Notes under the pieces: generated by a model | What the model saw: the letters and a program-made list of their open reading frames with translations, nothing else | Database searches by the model: none | What the model was told of the DNA's origin: nothing | Position numbers and translations under genes: made by a program | In this document: positions 55,439-64,000 of the stretch, piece by piece | Position numbering within the stretch: position 1 is the stretch's first letter | Layout: each line of letters opens with the position of its first letter | Assembly: GCA_035578175.1 (NCBI GenBank) | Contig: JAQMRL010000007.1 | Span: 51,427,227 to 51,491,226, forward strand | Direction: 5' to 3' | Source of the DNA: Catonia carolina | Lineage: Eukaryota > Arthropoda > Insecta > Hemiptera > Achilidae | DNA length: 64,000 nucleotides

Positions 55439-56347
55439 AAAAATCAGACAATTGGCAAAAACCTGTGAGTCTGAGAACTTCAATCACTTCTTCTCAAAAC
55501 TGTATTTTACCTCAATATGCTGGGCATTGATACTCGTAATTGCGTACAGATGAACAGTTAATTCTAGCAATAACCAAATTATAATTTGTAAATTATTTTG
55601 AAATATATTTACTTTTATCATTACCTAGTCCTTTTGTTTCCGGTGGAGAAACGTACAAAGCATATTATAATTACTACTTTCTACCTCATTCTTTTTTAAA
55701 AATTACGTGATTTTTGTGTAAACTTTATAATTTTTCTAGGGAAGAATTGTCTAAATATGAACACTATTGAATTTTAGGAACCAAAGGATATTATGAATTA
55801 TCAACCATTTTAAATTTTTTGTGGACGAAATAAATGCATAGCCTTATTATCAAGTTAAAAAAGCTATATTTTGGCCATGAGAAGTTTCTAAAAAAGTTTC
55901 CACATCGATTCGTGAAATACAACTTTAAATATTCATGATAAAGGAAACAAACTGAAAATAAAGTTTCGACTGTCACTTGTCTTTTCAGAAACATTAGGAT
56001 TTGAATTTTTTAAATAATTTCACGTCAGATTCTCTCTTGTTTGTTTTGGGTTCAACTCAGTATTTAAATAATCGACCCACGAATTCCCCTGACGTGTAAA
56101 CTTCTCTTCGCCTAGCACAATTACAAAAATTTAATATTAAACATCACTAAGTGATATACCGTGTACATCTTTTATTATGTATGATCCAAAACCTAACTTA
56201 CCAATTTTTTTACACATTTTATTTTTAGAATCCGAATAGGCCTATGTACTTTTGTTTTTGATTAGCCTATATACCCGATTTCACGCTAATCTTTGATTCG
56301 TTTTGTTTAATACTTGTACCTGTTAGGCCTACGTCTTAGTACTTATT
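55439..56347. other. No gene seen
   Basis: AT-rich DNA; TAGGCCTA at 56237 and 56324. Confidence 0.45.
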
Positions 56348-56978
56348 ACTTTCTTTTGTCCTATATGACTACATAGGGAAGGAAAGTAGGCCTATTGTTT
56401 TCATGTCGAATTTTTGAAATCGAGTTTTCACCGGAAATACGCGTTTTCAGCCCCGCTAAACAAAAAACATGTTTTTAGCCATTGATTTGTGATCACAGCC
56501 CATTGCTTAAATGTGTGTGAACAAAATATCTCAAGAACGGATTATCTTACGCAGTTGAAACTTGAACCTTTAGTTACGTACCATAGGAGACCCGACGAAC
56601 ATTTTTATCAAAATCGGTTAACCGGAACTAATAGTATTTTCGTGCAATTTTTCATCCTTTTTGCAATTTTTGTCAAAAACGGCTCTTACTATTTTTTATA
56701 AAAATCGCCTCATAAGTACATTTTTTATTCTCTACAAGACACGGTAAGCGTCATGTCTGCTGAAATTCTTGAAGTGGCTTTTCTCTCACGGTATTTCCGT
56801 ATATGGTACTTAATTTAACGGTCGGTGGGGAAAATTTTACTTTCAGGAGAATAGGTAGGCCCAGCCAGTGCTATCACTGGGCGCTTACATTCTCCGTTTA
56901 GAACTACGGGTGTTAGGTCTACTCCATTTTCGTTTTAGACGTCGCGTACAGTTGGGAAGTTCCTTCTAGTGTTCTGTA

Positions 56979-57759
56979 CTACCGGGTGATTTTTTTTAGT
57001 CCTGTTACCCAATTGTTAATGTCTGGTAATTTTTTTCTAAGAAAGGGATATTTTGTTTTGTAACACAAAGTTGGTAGCCCTACTCAACCGGTATAGATAC
57101 GACAGTTTGAATTGATTCTCCTTGAGTTGCGTAAAATTTTGTGCTGTTTCCAGTTGTGTTACAAACAGAATGTCTTTTACCCTAGAACAACGGGTTTTCA
57201 TTCTTGAACAATATTTTGCTACGAAATCGTATGCGAGTGTAAAATAATCATTTCAAATTAAATTTTTTGGTGTTCCTCCACTCTGTTCTAGTCAATTTCT
57301 AGGCTAACTAACTGATTTTTAGAGGCAGGTATTGTTTGCAGCAGAAAACGTAGTGGCCAACTCTCTTGACAGATGACGTTAGAGAATGTGAAAACAAGAT
57401 TGCTCAATTCTCCATGGAAAAGTTTACAAAAACTTTCCTCGCATGTTGATTTGTCATGTTCGAGTGCTCAGAAAGCTGCTAAAAAATTGAAATTGTATCC
57501 GTATCACATACGATTAGTTCTAGAGCTTCAGCCTCCAGATTTAAACAAGAGATTGTTTTAGGATAAAAGACATTCTGTTCGTAGCACGACCGGAAATGGC
57601 ACAAAATTTTACACAGCTTAAGGAGAATCAACTCACACTGCCATATCCATACTGGTTGAGTAGGGCTACCAACTTAGTGTCACAAAACAAAATTTATTTT
57701 TTTTAGAAAAATACCAGACATTAACAATTGGGTAACAGGACTAAAAAATCACTCTGTAG
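56979..57759 (+). mobile_element. Long-inverted-repeat Tc1/mariner-type deletion derivative
   Basis: Left arm 56979-57178 and right arm 57566-57759 are inverted copies of about 195-200 bp, both beginning CTAC(C/A)G(G/A)GTGATTTTTT and both reaching the transposase start AACAGAATGTCTTTT. Only the N-terminal third of the transposase lies between them. Confidence 0.8.
57170..57561 (+). pseudogene. Truncated transposase N-terminus (helix-turn-helix part)
   Basis: From ATG at 57170: MSFTLEQRVFILEQYFATKS, then stops at 57245 and beyond. After frame changes the plus-strand frame from 57373 reads ENVKTRLLNSPWKSLQKLSS and KAAKKLKLYPYHIRLVLELQ, PPDLNKRLF. This is the DNA-binding half shared by a group of insect Tc1/mariner transposases. 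The catalytic domain is entirely absent; the frame runs into the right inverted repeat. Confidence 0.75.
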
Positions 57760-58166
57760 TTGCTTGGGATGGTCATCTAGTCGTTCGTGAAATTTACTAT
57801 GAAAGGAAGCGGTTTGTTCTTTACTGTCGAAATTTTGACTGAAAGTCGCCCGTATCGACTTTAATCTGTACCGTTGCTCCAAAGCCTGGACACAATAAGT
57901 CCAGATTTGTCTCAAAATTATTATTTAAAAAAATATTTTCGTACGCAGCTTAGTCTAACGTCAATTAGTGATTTTTCATATTTTCTTCTCATTCAAATCG
58001 GTTAATATGGGTTTTTTTTAAAAAAAGATTGCCCCCTATACGCATTTTAAAGTCCAATAGATGTTGATTTCCATTTAGTGTCATCCACTCATGATTAAAA
58101 TTAGGTTATGGTTTTAATTATTTTCATTGGCAAGATAAAATCGTGTGAGTATTTCACACCAGAATA

Positions 58167-58772
58167 TTTTAAGTTAGTTAAAAACAATTTGTTATAGGCA
58201 TTGCTTGAAACCCCCTCACTATAAAATGTTTTTACTGAATTTACCTTATTGTAAATCATTAAAAATTTAAATTTATTTAAAGTAATGTATAATTAAATTT
58301 TTACCTTCTATGTCATTTTCTCATTAATTCTAAATAAAATGTCCATAAATAACAAATTATCGCACTTTATGTCAATAATAAGTACAGCTTACATAGTTTT
58401 AAGTGAACTTGCGAGTGGCGATTAGATTGCAGTTTTTTATATTGTTTATTTGTTTTTAATTATTTATTATAAAATATCGTAGATTTTTTTTATAAACATT
58501 TTTAAATAACAGAAGTTGCGTGTCACCATATCAGCACACTCATTGTTGTTAAAAATGGGTAGTTTACGCTAAGATACCCACTTAGGTTGGTTATTATATA
58601 ATGATGAATTGGACTGATAAAAATACTTTTCTTTAATTTTAGAACGCACTAAATTAAAATTCTTTGGCGGTTCCGTGTAAACTCTATTATTTACGACTCT
58701 TAACCACGTTCGTGAAATTAAAATTAATTTAATAGTTTGTTTCTAATAAATTTATGTTCCAGTGTTGTTTTT
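58167..58772. other. No gene seen
   Basis: AT-rich DNA. Confidence 0.45.
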
Positions 58773-59955
58773 ATGTTCTCTTGCCATATGAAAAATAGGT
58801 AAGGAAAGTTTTGTTTTTATGTCAAATAATATTTGAAATCGAGTTTTCACCGGAAATACACGTTTTTAGATTTCCAAAAAGCATGCTTTTAGCTATTGGT
58901 CTGTATGTGTGTGAACAAACTAGCTCATAAACAGAAATCTGTACGAAGCTGAAACTTCGTTAGCTCCCAGCAGGAACACAGTATGAATATTTCATCAAAA
59001 ACCGTTCCAACGATTTTGGTTAAAATTACTCCATTTGCTAGATTGTTGTGCTCTTCAAGATGGGGTGAGCAGCATATTTGGATAAATTCTTTGTGGAGCT
59101 GTGCTCTTGTAGTAAATTTGTTTTATCTTTTGCGGCTTTAAAATGCATTTTAGGACAACTGTGTTAGTATGTAATCAAAGCTATAGACAATTTAAAACCT
59201 AAATCTTTTATTTTAAGCGATTATATCTACAGAGCTTACTTTAGCGTCAACTTATTATCTTCCATATTAGTGCTCATCAAAATCAGTAAAAATGGGTTAC
59301 AAAAATAGGTTTTTTTGTAACATGGCTAATTATGATTTTATAAATCTTGGTAAAGAAATCTGCTTTGTTTTATTTATTCGTTTGCTATATCAAAAATCTC
59401 ATGAACGGAATAGCGTACCAAGTTGAAACTTGGAATTTAGGTTCCACCAAGAGACCCGACACGACATTTTCATCACGAGGGGGCCAGTGCTCTCGTAGTA
59501 AAAACGGTTTTTTTAAAGATTGCGGCCTTAATATAGATTTTAGGACGAAAGTATATATAATGAAAGTTGTAGGAAATTAAAAAACGTACAACTTTAATTT
59601 TAAAGATGTTTATCTACAACGCTTAGTTAAGCATCAATTAGCCTAGTTATTTTTTGTGTTTTGCTCATCAAAATCGGTAAAAAATGAGATTTTTAAGGAT
59701 TTTGGCCTAGTGTGCGTTTTGCGACAAATATATGTATAGAATTAAAGTTATAAGAAATTAAAAATTTTACAACTTTTATTTCAAGTATTTTTTTTTATAA
59801 GCTTAGTTTAGCGTCAGTTCATGATTTGACGTATCTTAAGTTCTACAGAGGTTGGATTTCATTTAGCGTCATTCACTTACGTCAGACATAGATTATATTT
59901 TTCATTATTTACTTTGACAAGAGAAAGTCGAGTGAGTGTTTCACACCAGATTTTT
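58773..59955 (+). mobile_element. Composite of two old family H pieces in tandem
   Basis: The first piece starts ATGTTCTCTTGCCATATGA and passes one core to about 59340. A second piece then starts mid-unit at ATCAAAAATCTCATGAACGG and runs through two cores to GACAAGAGAAAGTCGAGTGA and CCAGATTTTT. The order 5' region-core-(5' region again)-core-core-3' end implies either a tandem copy with deletion or unequal recombination. Confidence 0.75.
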
Positions 59956-60421
59956 CATATTAAATTACAAATAGCGGCAAACTAAGCGTTCGCCAAACAA
60001 ATGTCAAATACAAATTTTAACCACTGGCGTAAATAATAGATGCTAGTCTGAAATATGATAAACATCTCGTGATATTTAACCTAAGTACACGTGAATTATT
60101 AGCCCCACGTACCAACTATTTAGTGAAAGTAAAATAGTAAAAGAAGCAGTTGTTACTTTCATTACAGAATTACTTACAGATTACCTGTTTTAAGAAATAC
60201 TGTCCTTAAAAGGAGAATAATTAACACAATAAGATAAGAAAAATAACGGCGAAGATTCCTTTTATGAAATAGAAATACTTGCGTAACTGAAATAAAATGT
60301 AATATCCATTTATTAACTATATTAAGTTGTGATTACAATTTACTGCAATTATTTCTATTGTATCAAAATTATATTAAGCTTGTCTTACCAACCAACTTGT
60401 GAAGTTACTTTTGCTTTTTTT
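59956..60421. other. No gene seen
   Basis: AT-rich spacer. Confidence 0.45.
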
Positions 60422-60559
60422 ACTATTTCTTGCCGTGTATGAAATATGGTAGGTAAGGAAATTTATATTTCCATATCAATTTTTCGAAATCCAGTTTTTA
60501 CCGGAAAACACGTTTTCAGGTCCCCAAGTTGTAAAAACATGTTTTTATTGGCTGGTCTC

Positions 60560-60877
60560 ATTGCTTGTGTGTAAGTGTACGTATATGGGTGTGCGCGCGT
60601 GCGTGGATGTGTGTATTTGTGTGTGCGAGAGAGAGAGAGAGAGAGAGAGAATGTGTGGGTGTATGTGTGAGTTAGTGTATACCTTTGTGCTTGCTTACGT
60701 GCGTATTTATATATGTGTGTGATTGAGGGAGTGAGTGTATGTGTATACTCTGTATGTGTGTGATTGAGGGAGTGAGTGTATGTGTATACTCTGTATGTGT
60801 GTACGTGTGTTTGTGCGGGGGCTATGTGTGTAGGTGAGAAGATTTGAGGGCTAGTGCGCGCGCGCTTGTGTGCAAAA
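60560..60877. repeat. Expanded degenerate TG tract with a 41-42 bp tandem duplication
   Basis: TG-rich with a GA run (60627-60650). The unit TATGTGTGTGATTGAGGGAG ... TGTATACTCTG is repeated directly at about 60712-60753 and 60754-60795. It sits at the H microsatellite position. Confidence 0.9.
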
Positions 60878-61409
60878 TAAATTAAGAATGGAGAATCGTT
60901 CGAAGTTGAAACTTGAAACTTAAGTTTGGTACCATAAGGAGACTCGACACAAACATTTTCATCAAAATCGGTCACCGGAAGGAGTCTTTTACGCGTGCAA
61001 TTAAACTTTTTTGGATAATTAAAAAAAACAGCTTCTATAATTTTAAATAAAATCTCTTGTAGTAAACATTTTCTTATTTAAGATTCCAGCTTTAATATAC
61101 AATTAAAATACTTTAATTAAAGCAAAAGTGTATATAATCAAAGTTACTGAAAATTAAAAGACCTTCAACTTTCATTTCAAACATGTTAGCGTCAAACCTA
61201 GTTTAGCGTCAATTAGAGTGATTTTTCGTATTTTTAAGATATACATAAGTTGATTTTCATTTTGCATCATTCACTCATGATTAAAATTACCATTATTATA
61301 ATGGGCATTGCTTCGCATCGTAATTTTTGTTTGTTTAACGATTGTTACATCGTAATTTTTGTAATTAAGCGTTTGTTGACAATTTTTTTATGGTTGATAC
61401 ATCATTATA

Positions 61410-62239
61410 CTGGGTGATTCACGAAGATATGCAGAAACTTTGGGAGCCCATTGTACATGTACAAATTTTGAAAAAAGTTTATATAAACATGGGCCCAGAA
61501 ATGCTTCGTTACCGAGTTACGGCTAGCGAAAAATTTCGCCCTGATTTCAGCTCACCAGGTGAAATGAGGTCTTCTTGAAATTCTGGTAAGGTAGATTAAG
61601 GGGCGAATTCAATCGTTTCTTATGGTTTTTGACCTGATAAATTGAATAAAACAGGTCCCAAAACTGTAAGTTAAATAGTTTTTGAGAAAACCAGTCTCAA
61701 ATGCAAAAAATGGAGTGAAAAAAAACATATTTTTTCATCTTTGTTTTTTCGGTTAATTTTACTTTGTACTGTTATGAATAAAAATTCATTTAATCAAACA
61801 TCTATTCGCTTTCTGTGTACTTTATTTACACCAGTTTGTTGAGAATAAAATTTTCTACATGCTTTATTCAAAAATTTTAACTGTTTTATTGTGAAATAAC
61901 AAAGTTATTCATGCCCAAAGATGAAAAAAATTTGTTTTCACTCCATTTTTGCATTTGACACTGGTTTTCTTAAAAAATATTTAACTTACCGTTCTGGGAC
62001 CTGTTTTGTTCAATTTATCAGATCAAAAACCATAAGAAATGATTGAATTCGCCCCTTAATCTACCTTACCAGAATTTCAGGAAGACCTTATTTCACCTGG
62101 TGAGCTGAAATCCGGGCAAAACTTTCGCTTAACTCGGAAACGAAGCATTTCCGGACCCATGTTTATATAAACATTTTCATTATTTTTACATGTACAATGA
62201 GCTCCTAAAGTTCTGCATATCTTCATGAATCACCCTGTG
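61410..62239. mobile_element. 830-bp fold-back element, TA target
   Basis: Arms of about 330 bp (61410-61745 and 61916-62239) are inverted copies, starting CTGGGTGATTCACGAAG and, at the right, complement CACAGGGTGATTCATGAAG. Central spacer about 170 bp. Flanked by TA at 61408-61409 and 62240-62241. A related uninterrupted sequence at 62756-62865 shows the empty site. Confidence 0.9.
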
Positions 62240-62362
62240 TAGGGTTTATATTTGTGTTTTTATTTTGGGTTGATTCGGGTAAGATTTATTTAAATTAGGT
62301 TATGTTTTTCATTATTTACTATGATAAGAGAAGGTATTGTGAGTGATTCGTACCAGGTTTTT

Positions 62363-62643
62363 AGTATTACTAGTCATCCCTGCTCGTTTCGCTTTGCACT
62401 GAACGCAATGCCGATAAGGACTATTTTTTCATTTGTTATTCTTTCGATTTAATCAAGTATTGCAATGGAGGAAATTATTCCAAATTTTAAACGATTTTCT
62501 TAAAGTCTTTTCAAAAACAGCAATGGTTCCGTCCATTATGTTTTGTCAGTTTTTCCGATTTTGTTCAATATCCTTTTTGATTTCATCAATCCACTTCCTC
62601 GACACCTTAGGCCCTAGGCCTTAGGGATGCGAAGCAATCAGTT
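62363..62643. other. Spacer, unassigned
   Basis: Contains the GC-rich palindromic stretch TTAGGCCCTAGGCCTTAGG at about 62610; otherwise nothing recognised. Confidence 0.4.
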
Positions 62644-63204
62644 ACAGCAAATCGCTGTAACTTGCTCGCTAAAACTAATCATAATTTGATGGCCTCTTCA
62701 TCTTCTCATATAGCCATTCGTTCCGCCACGAAGAAATATCCGTCCATTATGGTTTTTGTTTGTTTAACGATTGTTACACCGTAACATTTTTGTAATTTAG
62801 CGTTTGTTGACAATTTTTTTATGGTAGATACATTATGTAGGATTTATAGTTGTGTGTATTAGACGGTTTAGTATTTAAAAATCTTCATGAATGCTTTTGC
62901 TTGATCGTAGAATTATCTCATAGAAATGGGTAATATTAAGTGTTGTGACTCAAAATCTTTTCTTTCCTGGACAAATCGTAGGGTTTTTCTATACAGTATA
63001 TTTCCTTCCTGGTAGGTAAAATTCAGTACATTATTTCTTTTTACTTACTGTCCTACTACATTTGACTCTAGATCAAACTTAGGTCACCCGCTTCTCTGTT
63101 CAGAGTAGATATTTCTTCGTGGCGGAACGAATGGCTATATGAGAAGATGAAGAGGCCATCAAATTATGGTTAGTTTTAGCGAGCAAGTTACAGCGATTTG
63201 CTGT
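62644..63204. mobile_element. 561-bp element with 97-bp inverted repeats (96/97 identical)
   Basis: Left arm 62644-62740, right arm 63108-63204, beginning ACAGCAAATCGCTGTAACTT. The only mismatch I see is AATCAT versus AACCAT. The interior holds a relative of the sequence around the fold-back (61312-61409). No reading frame. Target duplication not resolved. Confidence 0.9.
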
Positions 63205-64000
63205 CTATTTATTTAGATATTATTGATTCCACATAATTAGATCACGTAAACCCTTTTCGTCCTCACGCAACTGTGATTGTGTGCATTTACCTTCGTTTGA
63301 GATGTGAGTAAGGAAAGAGCAGGAGAAAATTGTATTTCAGTTTTTTACGGTCGTGAAATGTGCAGAATGCATTTTCATTATATAGTGCAGGTTGCTCTTC
63401 TATCGTCTTTCGAAGCAGTAAATTTTAACTGATGCTATATTCATTTCAGTAGTGTGTGTGCGAGCAATAAAATATAAGAAACCCTTCTAAGATAAAAACC
63501 TTTTGCAATAAAATTAGTTTATACTTTCTCCTATACTTCTCTACTTCTTTTTATTTCTTTTTCCGAGTTATAAAATCCATTTTAAAAATTAAAATCACGT
63601 CGTCTAGTCAAACCCTTTGTCAAAATATACCTACTGGATATAAGATTTTACTGATATATTATATTTCTTTCTCCCACTCCATCCATTTATACGAGACTAT
63701 GATGGGGGAATATTGTAGATATCCGGATTTCATTCAAATGATCTTCTCTAAACATCATTTCTTGAAACCAAAAATATGCTTTTAAAATGTCTTCGTATGT
63801 AAGAAAACTACTGGACCGGTTGGATTCAAATTTAAAAGTTAAGGTTATCTCAACCTATCTCAAAAGGGTTTATGAAATTAAGAATCTAGTTTCAAAAATA
63901 AGAGTACTTTACTCGAGTCCAAAAACACAAAAATATAATTTTATTAATAACGTATTTAAACATTTTGATTAAACTTTTCTCATTTATTACATTTTTTGAG
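63205..64000. other. No gene seen
   Basis: AT-rich DNA; a faint H-like 5' trace at about 63520-63780 is too diverged to call. A 61-codon frame at 63787 has no recognisable domain. Confidence 0.4.

Larger units (their letters stand above)
56348..58166 (+). mobile_element. Old family H copy split by about 1.1 kb
   Basis: 5' part 56348-56795: ACTTTCTTTTGTCCTATATG, GGAAAGTAGGCCTATTG, up to TTGAAGTGGCTTTTCTCTCA. 3' part about 57920-58166: AGCGTCAATTAGTG-type core end, GGCAAGATAAAATCGTGTGA, ACACCAGAA. The interruption holds the element at 56979-57759 plus flanks I could not assign (56796-56978 and 57760-57920). Confidence 0.75.
60422..62362 (+). mobile_element. Old family H copy with giant microsatellite, split by about 1 kb
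   Basis: 5' part 60422-61288: ACTATTTCTTGCCGTG start and a roughly 310-bp TG-rich tract, with one core. 3' end at about 62294-62362: AAATTAGGTTATGTTTTTCA, GATAAGAGAAGGTATTGTGAG and ACCAGGTTTTT. Between them lie a repeat fragment and the fold-back element. Confidence 0.75.

Overview
This window looks like nuclear DNA from an arthropod, most likely an insect. It is AT-rich and has almost no long open reading frames. The coding relics are typical of insect genomes: RTE-type LINE, D34D mariner, a DD41D Tc1/mariner relative, a Ty3/Gypsy integrase end and pogo-like zinc-finger remnants. I could not identify the species, and I see no host gene, rRNA, functional tRNA or CRISPR array. The window is best read as a repeat-on-repeat landscape.

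Two non-coding families dominate. Family H (my name) has a full unit of about 0.74-0.98 kb. It begins ACTTTCTCTTGCC and ends GGCAAGAGAAAGT followed by a short hairpin and CCAGATTTTT. It carries an internal CA/TG microsatellite and one or two copies of a 138-bp core. More than 20 copies or pieces are present, on both strands. The asymmetric inverted repeats, 3' hairpin, microsatellite and lack of a clear target duplication resemble non-autonomous Helentron elements (HINE/DINE-1 type); this is an inference. Family S (my name) is a SINE-like unit of about 390-425 bp with 11-12 bp target-site duplications and an RTE-like tail (AGCC-loop-GGCT, GATGACCTAA, then AAC repeats); about twelve copies are present.

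Layout. 0-1.1 kb: 3' end of a Gypsy element with its LTR, inserted in an S copy. 2.5-4.6 kb: an H copy interrupted by a pogo-like element, itself interrupted by a tRNA-derived SINE. 5.7-15.6 kb: H copies, a TTAA-flanked piggyBac-like MITE holding a young H copy, an S copy, a decayed LINE RT end and tRNA-derived SINE heads. 15.6-22 kb: mostly unique AT-rich DNA with a LINE RT remnant. 22.3-25.5 kb: a nearly intact RTE element on the minus strand with an 11-bp target duplication, inside an H copy. 26.7-29.0 kb: four S copies. 29.4-36.1 kb: a dense cluster of H copies. 36.3-39.9 kb: S copies and a mariner with a single stop. 40.2-48.7 kb: H copies, including one inside a second piggyBac-like MITE; the two MITEs give reciprocal empty sites. 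49-52.7 kb: S copies and a canonical non-autonomous Helitron. 53.1-54.5 kb: a DD41D transposon. 54.5-64 kb: old H copies, two of them split by other elements (a long-TIR Tc1/mariner derivative; an 830-bp fold-back), and a 561-bp element with near-identical 97-bp inverted repeats.

The two observations I consider most novel are the paired occupied/empty sites that define family H, and the palindrome TAGGCCTA. TAGGCCTA is strongly over-represented, and in several H copies it appears as an insertion of GGCCTA, CCTA or GGTA at a TA dinucleotide, which would fit excision footprints of an unidentified TA-targeting transposon.
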